In this document: positions 46,103 to 54,370 of the stretch, in pieces
Layout of the letters: each line of letters opens with the position of its first letter
Position numbering within the stretch: position 1 is the stretch's first letter
From: DAOUJI01 sp965224415
GTDB lineage: Bacteria; Chloroflexota; Dehalococcoidia; Lucifugimonadales; JAGWBF01
Direction: 5' to 3'
DNA length: 64,000 nt
NCBI GenBank assembly: GCA_965224415.1
Contig: CBDCZB010000004.1
Coordinates: 1-64,000, forward strand
The notes under the pieces: model-generated
Seen by the model: the letters and a program-made list of their open reading frames with translations, nothing else
The model's database searches: none
What the model was told of the DNA's origin: nothing
Made by a program: the position numbers and the translations under genes

Positions 46103-46327
46103 ATGAAGAAAGAGAAGAAACAGAACGGACGGAGGAAGCCCCGCGGCGGCTTTGAGATAAGCGCCATCACCGTCTCTTACAGCCCCCCACCCGACGCCGG
46201 GTACCGCTTGCGCCGAATCATCACCATGATGATCAAGCACGCCGCCAGGGACAGGCGGGCCGCGCAGGGCGAGAACACTCCCCCGAGCGACCCGCAAGCT
46301 GAAGACCACGCCGAGGCGGACGGATGA
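46103..46327 (+). CDS. Small basic protein, unknown
   Basis: The 74-residue protein (MKKEKKQNGRRKPRGG, then ISAITVSYSPPPDAGYRLRRIITMMIKHAARD) is basic at the start and acidic at the end. The compact middle and the coding-like composition suggest a real small ICE gene. The ribosome site is weak (GGAA). It precedes the NYN nuclease by 170 bases that hold a promoter and hairpin. Confidence 0.5.
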   Translation: MKKEKKQNGRRKPRGGFEISAITVSYSPPPDAGYRLRRIITMMIKHAARDRRAAQGENTPPSDPQAEDHAEADG

Positions 46328-46390
46328 TGCGCTCCTCTCGTTGCACTATCATCAGCCCACAACCGCACGCGCTGTCACCGGCATCGAGCG

Positions 46391-46478
46391 TTGACAGCCG
46401 CCGCCGCTCGTGGTACGTTTTTGACACCACCCCTATCGCTTCGCCGGTAGGGTCGAGACCGTCCTCCGGGGCGGTCTC
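46391..46478 (+). promoter_or_regulatory. Promoter and leader hairpin of the NYN gene
   Basis: TTGACA (46391-46396), 17 bases, then TACGTT (46414-46419) form a fair promoter. GAGACCG/CGGTCTC (46455-46478) with a 10-base loop is followed by TGTCTTTG and then the GGGAG site and TTG start. The arrangement copies the hairpin leaders elsewhere in the element. Confidence 0.5.
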
Positions 46479-46501
46479 TGTCTTTGTATGGGAGTAGCCG
46501 A

Positions 46502-47131
46502 TTGATCACCAACGTCTACATCGACGGCTTCAATCTCTACTACCGCGCCCTCAAGGACACGCCCTTCAGATGGCTCGATCTGCGGAAGCTGGCCGAGACC
46601 GTCTTTCCACAAGACGACATCCACAGGGTCTGCTACTTCACGGCCCGGCTTGATGCCCGCCCCGGCAATCCCAATCAGCCACGTCGTCAGCTCGTCTACC
46701 TGAGAGCCCTGGCGACGCTGCCGGGCTTCGACGCCTACTACGGCGTGTTCCGGTCCGGCGTCAAGCGCCGTCCGCTGGCGGAGCCTGTGACGGGGCTGCC
46801 ATCTTACGTCCTGGTGAGGGACTCGGAGGAGAAGGGGTCTGACGTGAACCTCGCCACCCGTCTCTTGGTCGATGGGTTCAACGGGGAGTACGAGCAGGCG
46901 GTCGTCGTGTCCAATGACGCCGACTTTGCGGGGGCGATGCGGTACGTTCGGGACCAACTGGGCCTTCGCGTCACCCTCGTCAATCCAGACCACAGGAATC
47001 CAAGTCCCAGGCATTTGGCAGACGCTGCGACCTACGTCAAGCGCCTCTGGAAGAGCCACCTGAGACGGAGTCAGCTTCCCGACACGCTCAGTGACGAGGT
47101 TGGAGTCATAACCAAGCCGGCGGGGTGGTAG
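46502..47131 (+). CDS. NYN-domain (PIN-like) nuclease
   Basis: The 209-residue protein has VYIDGFNLYY at the start, EEKGSDVNLATRLLVDGF in the middle and VVVSNDADFAGAMRYV later, the acidic metal-binding set of the NYN/PIN fold. It is likely a metal-dependent RNase, possibly a toxin or defence effector. The TTG at 46502 has GGGAG seven bases upstream; no ATG fits the domain. It lies between the HTH cluster and the recombinase. Confidence 0.85.
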   Translation: MITNVYIDGFNLYYRALKDTPFRWLDLRKLAETVFPQDDIHRVCYFTARLDARPGNPNQPRRQLVYLRALATLPGFDAYYGVFRSGVKRRPLAEPVTGLPSYVLVRDSEEKGSDVNLATRLLVDGFNGEYEQAVVVSNDADFAGAMRYVRDQLGLRVTLVNPDHRNPSPRHLADAATYVKRLWKSHLRRSQLPDTLSDEVGVITKPAGW

Positions 47132-47163
47132 AGAATGACCGACCCACTGGCGGGTGACACGCT

Positions 47164-47316
47164 TTGACTCTTGCCCCCCAATCGCGGTATCATGGGAGCG
47201 AAAGTTGGCCCGGCGATGCGCAAACACCCCGGGCCGTGGCGCCACCTGAAAGGACAGGTGATGCAGTAGCATTGTACTACTCGCAGACCCGCTCCCGACA
47301 GGAGGCGGGTCTTTTT
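47164..47316 (+). promoter_or_regulatory. Promoter and structured leader with terminator, recombinase gene
   Basis: TTGACT (47164-47169), 18 bases, TATCAT (47188-47193) is the promoter. The leader can fold GGCCCGG/CCGGGCC, CACCTG-AAAGGA-CAGGTG and then a terminator-like AGACCCGC/GCGGGTCT stem (47285-47312) with TTTTT. The recombinase start is 30 bases on. Expression may be attenuated. Confidence 0.6.
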
Positions 47317-47346
47317 GATTTCAGAGGATTCGAGAGAGGAGGAGTC

Positions 47347-48978
47347 ATGGCGAGAACTACCAAGAGGAAGACGGAGGCGAGTCGGGCGGCCATCTACGCC
47401 CGCGTGTCAGACAAGAGCCAGGACGGGGAGGACAAGACCTCCATCACCGAGCAGACAGGCGACATGGAAGCCTACTGCGAGAGCAAGGGACTGACCATCA
47501 CCGCACGCTACCACGAGGTGGGCCGGGGCTGGTCGAAGAAGCGCCCCGAGTTCCAGCGGATGCTGGCCGACGCCAGAAAGGGACGCTTCGACACCATAGT
47601 GTGCTGGAAGTCCGACCGCCTCAGCAGGGGGATGTACCCCGCCGCCGCACTCATGGAGGTCGTCGAGGCCCACCAGATACGGCTCGAAGCCGTCCTGGAC
47701 GCCATCGACATGAAGACCTTCGGACTCATGGCGGCCATCGGCAAGATAGAGCTGGACAACTTCCGGGAGCGCTCCACGATGGGCAAGCGGGGGACAGCCA
47801 AGCAGGGACGGGCGCCTACGGGCCGCCTCCCCTACGGCTACCGCATCGGAGAGGACGGCAGGCCCGAGGAGGTTGAGGAGCAGGCGGAGGTCGTCCGACG
47901 CATCTTCCGCATGTACGTCGATGAAGGGATGAGGGCCTACTCCATTGCCGCGCGGCTGACCGACGAGGGGGTCCCCACACAGACCGGCAAGCTGCTGTGG
48001 CTTCAGTCCCGCGTGCACCACATACTCGGGAATGCCACCTACACGGGCTCCTGGGTCTACGGAAAGTACCGCCATGTCGCCACCGAGGACGGCATGAAGG
48101 TCTACGATCAGCCGAAGGACACCTGGATAGAGATTCCGGTCACGCGGGTGGTCGACGACAAGACCTGGAAACGGGCGCAAGAGTTGAAGAAGCAGCGGAG
48201 CAGGAAGGCCAAGAGGAACACGAAGGTGCTCTACCTGTTGCAGCACCTGCTGAAATGCGGCGAGTGCGGCCGCAACTTCCATACAAGGGCCTCCTGGACA
48301 ACCACCAGCGTTCGCAACGGCAAGCCTTACTCTTACGAACTGACCACCCCCCGCCGCTACTACATGTGCAACGGGATGCAGGGCATGCGCTTGCGCTGCC
48401 GGGAGAAGCCCTACATCCGGGCTGAGCAGGTGGAGGAACCGATATGGAACGAGGTGAAGCGGGTACTCCAGAACCCCGACCTGATCGTCGCCGGTATCGC
48501 AGACCTCGACTCTCAGGAGGGCGGCGGATTGGAGGAGGAGATTGCCCAGGCCGAGCGAGACCTGCGAAGCATCCAGATGGAAGAGGACCGCGCTGTCAGG
48601 CTGTTCGTGTCGGGAAAGATCACCGAGGCGCAACTCGACCTCCAGCGCAAGTTCATCACCGAGCGGCTTGAGAGCGCCAGGGCGAAGCTGGACGAATACC
48701 GTGATCTGGAGGAGAGTGGAACTGAGAAGCGGCGACAGATGGAGGAGGTCCTAGCCTGGGCGAGAAAGTTCGGCCAGGGACTGGAAGAGTTGACCCCCCA
48801 GGAGCGTCACGATTATCTCCAGATGCTCGTGGAACAGGTCACCATCGACAAGGACAACAAGGTGCACATCGCGATGGCTTTTCCCATCGACGATGATTCC
48901 CCAGACCCTGATTCTCCTGACCCTGAGCCGCTTCAGCCTGAGTCTATGTCGATTGGCTCCGCAAAGCCTTCATGTTGA
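47347..48978 (+). CDS. Large serine recombinase (integrase)
   Basis: The 543-residue protein has the resolvase catalytic domain (YARVSDKSQ, Ser21; CWKSDRLSRG), a recombinase domain (GRLPYGYRIGEDGRPEEVEEQAEVVRRIFRMY), a zinc ribbon (LKCGECGRNFH ... CNGMQGMRLRCREK), and a coiled coil (EEEIAQAERDLRSIQMEEDRAV). It integrates and excises the ICE by site-specific strand exchange with no tRNA target. GAGAGGAGGAG precedes the ATG. It is the last ICE gene. Confidence 0.95.
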   Translation: MARTTKRKTEASRAAIYARVSDKSQDGEDKTSITEQTGDMEAYCESKGLTITARYHEVGRGWSKKRPEFQRMLADARKGRFDTIVCWKSDRLSRGMYPAAALMEVVEAHQIRLEAVLDAIDMKTFGLMAAIGKIELDNFRERSTMGKRGTAKQGRAPTGRLPYGYRIGEDGRPEEVEEQAEVVRRIFRMYVDEGMRAYSIAARLTDEGVPTQTGKLLWLQSRVHHILGNATYTGSWVYGKYRHVATEDGMKVYDQPKDTWIEIPVTRVVDDKTWKRAQELKKQRSRKAKRNTKVLYLLQHLLKCGECGRNFHTRASWTTTSVRNGKPYSYELTTPRRYYMCNGMQGMRLRCREKPYIRAEQVEEPIWNEVKRVLQNPDLIVAGIADLDSQEGGGLEEEIAQAERDLRSIQMEEDRAVRLFVSGKITEAQLDLQRKFITERLESARAKLDEYRDLEESGTEKRRQMEEVLAWARKFGQGLEELTPQERHDYLQMLVEQVTIDKDNKVHIAMAFPIDDDSPDPDSPDPEPLQPESMSIGSAKPSC

Positions 48979-48983
48979 GGTTC
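48968..48983. repeat. 16-bp repeat at recombinase end (att or IS-end candidate)
   Basis: CTTCATGTTGAGGTTC overlaps the recombinase stop codon and recurs at 55604-55619. In both places nine differing bases and then CTGTAG follow. It could be an attachment-core or a remnant end of an IS21-like element. Confidence 0.45.
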
Positions 48984-49008
48984 ACCCTGCCGCTGTAGGA
49001 TTGGCCCA

Positions 49009-49101
49009 ATGGACCGCTCTCATCCCCACCGCGACCTGCTGCTGCCCCTTGGCATCGCAGTCGTGGCGGCTCTCATGGCATACTTGCGCAGACGAAGCTA
49101 A
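49009..49101 (+). CDS. Possible 30-residue membrane peptide
   Basis: A short frame reads MDRSHPHRDLLLPLG and then a hydrophobic helix (IAVVAALMAYL) ending RRRS. Only a weak AGGA site lies upstream. It could be a small single-helix protein at the ICE end or chance. From 49102 to 49477 I see nothing. Confidence 0.25.
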   Translation: MDRSHPHRDLLLPLGIAVVAALMAYLRRRS

Positions 49102-49477
49102 CCGGCAGTTGTTGGCATGACGACGAGGAGATCCCTTTAGCTGGAGACTTGGCCGGGCATAGGGCCCCAGACATCAGTCCTACTCGTTCTCTATCGATTT
49201 GCTGCGTCAAACGACTGGGTCACTAGAATCACGGCAGAAGAAGAGACCAAGTGGCCAGAGATCGAGCGAGGCGTGGGCCTCCGCTTCACCCCCGGGTCTT
49301 GGCCGGCAGCCAGCAGGCAAAGCCAACCCGAGGGGAGCCGCCCTCCACTCCCCGTCCCTCTGGATTTCGGCTTCTGCCGGAAAAGGCGGGGGAAGGGAAG
49401 CCGCTGGTCCTGCCCGGCATCGAGGATGAACGTCGGGGCGGAGGTCATCCCATAAAGACCCCTCTGCCGGCCTCGGC

Positions 49478-49795
49478 CTAGAGTTCCGCCTTGCCGGTGC
49501 GAATGGTGAACGCGGAATCCACTGGGGTGACGAAGATCTTGCCGTCGCCGGGGTACCCAGTGAAGGCGGCATCGTGTATGACCTGGATCGTTGAATCAAC
49601 CTGCTCATCCTCAACGACGACGAGCATCATGGACTTGGACAGGTCCTCATACAGTTGGCTGCCCACCTGAATCCCCTGCTGTTTGCCGTGTCCTAGCACG
49701 TCCCACTTGGTCAGTGCGGGCAAATTGGCGGCGGCCAGGGCAACCGCAACCTCGCCTTCCTTCTCCGGGCGTATGACTGCGCGGACCATTTTCAT
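49478..49795 (-). CDS. PII-family nitrogen regulator
   Basis: The 105-residue protein has the PII fold: MKMVRAVIRPEKEGEVAVALA, VLGHGKQQGIQVG (T-loop start), LVVVEDEQVDSTIQVIHDAA and the B-loop GYPGDGKIFVTPV. The uridylylated Tyr51 of GlnB is not obvious, so it may be regulated by ligands alone (ATP/ADP, 2-oxoglutarate). It is the last gene of the nitrogen operon, 21 bases after nirA, and may control the transporter or reductase. AGGAGGAG precedes the ATG. Confidence 0.9.
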   Translation of the reverse strand: MKMVRAVIRPEKEGEVAVALAAANLPALTKWDVLGHGKQQGIQVGSQLYEDLSKSMMLVVVEDEQVDSTIQVIHDAAFTGYPGDGKIFVTPVDSAFTIRTGKAEL

Positions 49796-49816
49796 CGCGA
49801 CTCCTCCTCGAATGTG

Positions 49817-51379
49817 TTAGACCTCTGAGAGGGCGGGCACCATCAACACCTGGTCTTCAGCTTCGTGGTCTCTCCTGATGTTCTTCAGCACCTCAAAGTT
49901 ACTCAGGACAATGGGGAGTACCTCTTCCAGCATGTCCACCGGCACCAACTCCATGACCTTTTGGCCGGGCCTTGGGTCGGCGCCCGTGCGGCCTCCGACG
50001 AAGATGCTCACGGCGTCCACCACCTCCCCGTCAACCCGCGCCTTCGCCCCCTGGAACCCAATGTCCGCAGCCTGGTGGTTGCCGCACCCCGCAGGGCATC
50101 CCGACCAGTGCATGGTCAATGGCATTCCATTGGGGTACCGCTGGGCGAGGATGTCGGCGATCCGCTTACCGGCGCCCTTCGTCTCGATGAGGGCGAGGTT
50201 GCAGTAGTCCGTGCCCGTGCAGGTCACGAGCCCCCTGGTGAAGGCGTGGGGATTGGGCGACAGTTCCCGCAAGAGCGGCTCCGCCAAGAGCGCCGAGAGC
50301 TTGTCGTCGGGCACGTTCACGATGATGGCGTTCTGGCTTGTGGTCAGGCGCACCTCCCCGGAGCCGTAGGTCTCCGCCAGGGACGCCAGCCCGGCGATTT
50401 GGTCGGCGTTGGTCCTGCCCGTGGGGACGCACAGGCCCACGGAAGACAGACCGGGGGCGCTCTGCTCGTTGACGCCCAAGTGATCGGTCTTATGGGCGTG
50501 GCGCGAGTCCCGTCCGGCGCGATCCAGGGGCTTGCCCCAACGGTCTTCCAGGGCGTCGCGGAAGCGCTGAGCTCCCCACTCTTCAATCATGAACGCAAGG
50601 CGGGCCTTGGTGCGCTTTTCGCGGGCCCCTTCGTCGCGGAAGAGGAGGGTGATCTCGGCGGCCAGCCGCGCCGCCTCATGCGGCTCTACGAAGAGGTCCA
50701 GAGGCGTCGCGGCCACCATGCCGCCGGACCCCATCTTGCCCCCCACCGACACGTTGAAGCCCAACGCGCCGTCGGACTCGCGGACCGCGGGGAACATGCC
50801 CAGGTCCTGGGTCTCGCCGTGGGTGCAGTTCTCCAGGCAACCGGTTATGGTCACGTTGAACTTGCGGGGGAGGTTCGTGAACTCCTTATTCTTCAGGAAG
50901 ATGCCGGTGTACTCGGCCCCTACGGGCGCGGCGTCAAAGAGCTCCCCGGCGGTCAACCCGGACAGGGGGCAGCAGTTCACGCCCCGGATGTTGTCCATGC
51001 CCGTCTGGAAGGAGTTGAGGTCCACGCCTTGCAGCGCCTCCAGGATTTCCGGCACCGACCCAATCTTGATCGCGCGGAGCTGGGCCTGCTGCCGCGTGGT
51101 TATGTCTAGGACGCCGTTGCCGAGACGCCGTGCGATCTCCGCAAGGGCACGCAGTTGGCGAGACGTCGTCTGGCCGTTGGTGACGCGCACGCGCATCATG
51201 AACTGGCCCGGCGTTGGTTTGCGGAAGAACGTGCCAATCCACTTCAGCCGGTCCCGGTCGCCAGGGTCCAGCGTCTCCCAGCCGCCATGGGTTGCGGCCA
51301 ACTCCTCGATCTCCTCGAGGATGTCCAGACCGTCCTTTTCCGCCTTGACCTTTTCGACCGGATTGTTGCCGGGTCGCAT
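49817..51379 (-). CDS. nirA: Ferredoxin-type nitrite (or sulfite) reductase
   Basis: The 520-residue protein is a siroheme/4Fe-4S reductase. It has two ferredoxin-like half-domains (NSFQTGMDNIRGVNCCPLSG; TGRTNADQIAGLASLA) and the cluster cysteines in TCTGTDYCNLALIETKG and SGCPAGCGNHQ. It reduces nitrite to ammonium with six electrons. Sulfite reductase is the alternative, but the NarK gene next to it favours nitrite. The start has GGAGG upstream, 18 bases after the NarK stop. Confidence 0.85.
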   Translation of the reverse strand: MRPGNNPVEKVKAEKDGLDILEEIEELAATHGGWETLDPGDRDRLKWIGTFFRKPTPGQFMMRVRVTNGQTTSRQLRALAEIARRLGNGVLDITTRQQAQLRAIKIGSVPEILEALQGVDLNSFQTGMDNIRGVNCCPLSGLTAGELFDAAPVGAEYTGIFLKNKEFTNLPRKFNVTITGCLENCTHGETQDLGMFPAVRESDGALGFNVSVGGKMGSGGMVAATPLDLFVEPHEAARLAAEITLLFRDEGAREKRTKARLAFMIEEWGAQRFRDALEDRWGKPLDRAGRDSRHAHKTDHLGVNEQSAPGLSSVGLCVPTGRTNADQIAGLASLAETYGSGEVRLTTSQNAIIVNVPDDKLSALLAEPLLRELSPNPHAFTRGLVTCTGTDYCNLALIETKGAGKRIADILAQRYPNGMPLTMHWSGCPAGCGNHQAADIGFQGAKARVDGEVVDAVSIFVGGRTGADPRPGQKVMELVPVDMLEEVLPIVLSNFEVLKNIRRDHEAEDQVLMVPALSEV

Positions 51380-51397
51380 TGCCGCCTCCTGCCGGGG

Positions 51398-52861
51398 CTA
51401 CAGATACGGGACCATGATCACGCGCTGCGGGGCCAGGACGCCGCCGGCCTTGCCGAGCGCCCTGTCCATTGCCAGCCGCTCCTCCTCCTCGGTCTTGGGC
51501 GAGAAGCGGACAAGGAAGACGGCGCTGGACACCGCGATGACGCAGACTCCCAAGAGCAGCAGGGCCTGCTCCGTCTGGACAGACTCCATCCTGAACAGGA
51601 ACCCGGCGCCCACTGCTCCCACGTTGCCGCCCGCGCCCACAATACCCGCCACCGCGCCAAGGGCCCGTTTGTTGACGAAGGGCACGATGGAGTAGGTGGC
51701 CCCCTCCGACATCTGCACAAAGAGGCTGAACACCAGCATGGAGACAATGGCAAGCGGCAAGACCGCCATCTGCGAGAACGTGATGAGGGCAATCCCCTCC
51801 AGCAGCAGAACGCCGCCCAAGAACATGGTGCGGCCCTTGAGGCCGAAGAGCCGCCCGGCCCTGTCGCCGAACGCGCCGCCCAGGGTCCGGGCGAAGAGAT
51901 TCATCAACCCAAACAGGCCGGCCACGAGCCCCGCCATCGCTATTCCAAGGCCGAAGCGGTCGTGGAAGTAGAGCGCGGCGATGTTGTGCATGGTCAACTC
52001 GATGCCGAAGCATGCGCCATAGATCAGGAACAACGCCCACACGCGGTGGTCCTTGGCGGCGGCAAGAAAGGCGCTTTCACCCACTTCCCCCGAGGCGCGC
52101 GGTGCGTTGGCAAGCGCCTTGTGCTCCTGCTCCAGGGGCGCATCCTGCGTCAGCCGCCAGTAGGCCACGCCCATGCAGAGCAGCGCCGCTCCGGGCACAG
52201 CCATCGCCAGTCTCCACCCCAGAAACTCGCTCGCTCCCAGGCCGACGATGACCGCCAGGATCAGGGGCATGGCCATTTGGGTCACGCCGCCGCCTAGGTT
52301 GCCCCACCCGGCCGTGGTGGCGTTGGCCGTCCCCACCACGTTGGGGGCGAACATCACCGAGGTGTGGTACTGCGTGATGACGAAGGACGCTCCAATGACG
52401 CCGATGCCCAGACGGAACAGAAGAAAGGTCTCGTAGCTGTTAGCCAGTCCGATGGTCATGACCGGAATGGACCCGACGATCAACAGGCCTGCGTACGCCC
52501 GCCGCGGCCCGATGCGGTCGCACAGCCACCCAACGATCAGGCGCGCTGCGATAGTCGCCAGCACAGAGGCGATGACGGTGTTGCCCACCTGCGTCTTGGT
52601 GAGGCCGAGGTCGTCCCGCACAATAGCCATCATGGGGGCGATGCCGAACCACCCGAAGAATGCCAGGAAAAAGGCCGTCCACGTCATGTGAAAGGTCCGC
52701 ATGTGGGGCTGGGCCACGCTGAACAGGCGGATGCCGGTGGCCTTGCCGGTGCTCGCGTCAATGGGCGCCCCTGCCCCCCGCGGCGGCGTCCCGCGCTGAT
52801 TGGACCTGTTGCGATTGGGCCTAAATATCAACTGCGGCGCCTCCGTTGTGAGGCCTTGCAA
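51398..52861 (-). CDS. narK: NarK-type nitrate/nitrite MFS transporter
   Basis: The 487-residue protein has twelve hydrophobic segments and nitrate-porter features: TWTAFFLAFFGWFGIAPMM, the loop DRIGPRRAY, GTANATTAGWGNLGGGVTQ (nitrate signature 1) and later GAVAGIVGAGGNVGAVGAG (signature 2). It imports nitrate and/or nitrite. The ATG at 52861 overlaps the molybdoenzyme gene by 41 bases; a later ATG (MRTFHMTW) is possible, since the first 50 residues are a soluble extension. Confidence 0.9.
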   Translation of the reverse strand: MQGLTTEAPQLIFRPNRNRSNQRGTPPRGAGAPIDASTGKATGIRLFSVAQPHMRTFHMTWTAFFLAFFGWFGIAPMMAIVRDDLGLTKTQVGNTVIASVLATIAARLIVGWLCDRIGPRRAYAGLLIVGSIPVMTIGLANSYETFLLFRLGIGVIGASFVITQYHTSVMFAPNVVGTANATTAGWGNLGGGVTQMAMPLILAVIVGLGASEFLGWRLAMAVPGAALLCMGVAYWRLTQDAPLEQEHKALANAPRASGEVGESAFLAAAKDHRVWALFLIYGACFGIELTMHNIAALYFHDRFGLGIAMAGLVAGLFGLMNLFARTLGGAFGDRAGRLFGLKGRTMFLGGVLLLEGIALITFSQMAVLPLAIVSMLVFSLFVQMSEGATYSIVPFVNKRALGAVAGIVGAGGNVGAVGAGFLFRMESVQTEQALLLLGVCVIAVSSAVFLVRFSPKTEEEERLAMDRALGKAGGVLAPQRVIMVPYL

Positions 52862-53468
52862 CTACAATTCCCGCCAACTCCTGGCCTTCAGGGCCCAATA
52901 TCGCCGTCTTGCTCTGCCCCAACAGGCGCTTGATGCCCACCGGGTCCTTGTGGAAGACGCGAATCTGGTGCACCCACTTCACGCTCTTGTACCCCTGCAG
53001 GAAGGGCACCCACAGGCGCAGCGGGCCGCCGTATTCCTTGGGAAGCGGCTTCCCGTTCAGGCCGAACACCAGCAACACCCGGGGGTCCCGCGCGATGCTC
53101 CGGGGCAAGCCTTCAAAGTAGAGGCCGTCCTTGGAGTAGAAGGCGAAGAAGCCGCTTTCCTGGGCGTCCATGCCCGTAGCTGCCAGCAGGTCCACCAACC
53201 GAACGCCCTCCACCTCCGGACGCTCCACCCAGTTAAAGATCTGGCACACCATGGGGACGCGCAGTTGGTAGACCGGCATGTCGCGCAGCTCTCGGCCGCA
53301 GACCAACCGGCGCTGCCCCCCGGTGCCCGTCAGCAGCACCTCCCAATCGTCCAGGGGCGTCACGCTTGGCATGGGAAAGAGGGAGAGCACCGGCATGGGC
53401 TCCGCTTCAAAGTCCATAGCGGCGAATTGGTCCTTGAACTTGGGGTAGTTGATGCCTTCACGATGCAT
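52821..53468 (-). CDS. Small sulfite-oxidase-family molybdoenzyme
   Basis: The 215-residue protein has the molybdopterin core of the sulfite oxidase/MsrP family: VPMVCQIFNW (the Cys is the likely Mo ligand), EVEGVRLVDLLAATG, and GGPLRLWVPFLQGYKSVKWVHQIRVF. It has no twin-arginine signal, haem or FAD domain, so it is cytoplasmic and needs an external electron donor such as ferredoxin. In this operon no DMSO-reductase-type nitrate reductase exists, so it is the best candidate for the nitrate-reducing step. Sulfite oxidation or sulfoxide repair are alternatives. Confidence 0.75.
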   Translation of the reverse strand: MHREGINYPKFKDQFAAMDFEAEPMPVLSLFPMPSVTPLDDWEVLLTGTGGQRRLVCGRELRDMPVYQLRVPMVCQIFNWVERPEVEGVRLVDLLAATGMDAQESGFFAFYSKDGLYFEGLPRSIARDPRVLLVFGLNGKPLPKEYGGPLRLWVPFLQGYKSVKWVHQIRVFHKDPVGIKRLLGQSKTAILGPEGQELAGIVVARPHNGGAAVDI

Positions 53469-53498
53469 GAGAGTTCTCCGGAAGTCCTGCCGTTTTCT

Positions 53499-53819
53499 CT
53501 AGGACACCGTTATGTCGTCGCCCAAGGGGCAGATGAAAATCTTGCCGTCGCCATAGTTCCCTCCGGCGTTGGCTTGGACGATTGTGGCAATCACCAGGTC
53601 AGTCTGGTCGTCGGGGACTATCCACACGCCCATCCTCTTGGGAAGGTACTCCATACCCGTCTCCTTGCCTCCCGAGGCAGGCCGGAGGTAGCGGAGCCCC
53701 CGTTGGCGCCCGCGCCCCAAGACCCGTTGTTGGAAGTCCTCATATATGCCCTCAGCGCTCAGCGCTTCCCGGGTGGCCTGCCATCTCTCTGGGCGCAGCA
53801 TGGCAACGATCTCTTTCAT
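53499..53819 (-). CDS. PII-like regulator, first gene of nitrogen operon
   Basis: The 106-residue protein has MKEIVAMLRPERWQATREAL at the start and the B-loop NYGDGKIFICPLGDDITV. The long T-loop (GRGRQRGLRYLRPASGGKETGMEYLPKR) resembles NifI/PII variants. It heads an operon whose last gene is another PII, an unusual pair around a nitrate pathway. It probably senses nitrogen status for the transporter or reductase. The intergenic stretch 53820-54255 before it holds no gene that I recognise. Confidence 0.85.
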   Translation of the reverse strand: MKEIVAMLRPERWQATREALSAEGIYEDFQQRVLGRGRQRGLRYLRPASGGKETGMEYLPKRMGVWIVPDDQTDLVIATIVQANAGGNYGDGKIFICPLGDDITVS

Positions 53820-54255
53820 GGAGCACCTCGCTTGTGTGAATGGGGAGACGATACCTTTTAAGCGTGGGCTAGGGGTGTTTCAGCCGCGTTACGCCAGCGT
53901 GAACTTCTTGTTACGCGTCGGGCCGATGGCCCTCCTGGCTCTCACCTCCGTCTTTCTGACGGAAGCCGGGCGGCTAGCCTGCGTCATCCTCCCCCCCGGA
54001 GCCAAGACGAGCTCTCTCCGCCTGAGCAACTGATTCTCATGGGGAACTCCAAGTCTGCTTCCATAGCGTTCTTGGCATGGCCGTCAACCTTGCACACCGG
54101 TCCCGGCCCTGGCAGCGGTGGAAGGTTGCGCCGTGCTATCAGCTCAATATGGCCCGTAGCTGAGAGGCAGAGCAGACGACGCATACTCCTGTGACTGATG
54201 GTTCGAACTGCACCGCGAGGGCATCCGAAGACTCCATGCTCGTTTGCCTCTGATA

Positions 54256-54288
54256 TTTGCAATACAAACTATTTTGCACTACAATCTA
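54256..54288 (+). promoter_or_regulatory. Promoter overlapped by a direct-repeat operator
   Basis: TTGCAA (54257-54262), 17 bases and TACAAT (54280-54285) form a promoter. It is covered by two copies of a 16-base repeat, TTTGCAxTACAAxCTA, at 54256 and 54273 (14 of 16 bases identical, 17-base spacing). A repressor binding here would block the polymerase; the winged-helix gene at 55003 is the natural candidate. Confidence 0.7.
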
Positions 54289-54370
54289 TTGTGAACGTGG
54301 GCAGAGTCAAGCGCGTGGTTTCCATGCTTATGCTCACGCCACGACTCACATGACGACAAGGAGGTGCGCG

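Larger units (their letters stand above)
1..48985. mobile_element. Integrative and conjugative element (left end outside window)
   Basis: The segment carries conjugation genes (VirB4, coupling ATPase, VirB6/TrbL, pilins, PrgI), a replication-relaxation protein, a DNA-metabolism module (primase, SSB, Rad52, RadC, helicase) and a large serine recombinase as its last gene. Leader hairpins and start regions at the extreme left (138-240) match those at 31.3 kb, so base 1 is already inside the element. The right end is placed just after the recombinase because ordinary metabolic genes begin within 500 bases. The left end is not in the window. Defence genes, an IS1380, three IS630 copies and a group II intron are nested in it. 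The exact right att site is uncertain. Confidence 0.65.

Noticed and set aside
47200..47300. Known riboswitch before the recombinase
   Set aside because: The stems are real, but I could not match the sequence to any riboswitch class that I know.
49102..49477. tRNA at the ICE right end
   Set aside because: No cloverleaf or T-loop motif is visible, and serine recombinases do not need a tRNA target.
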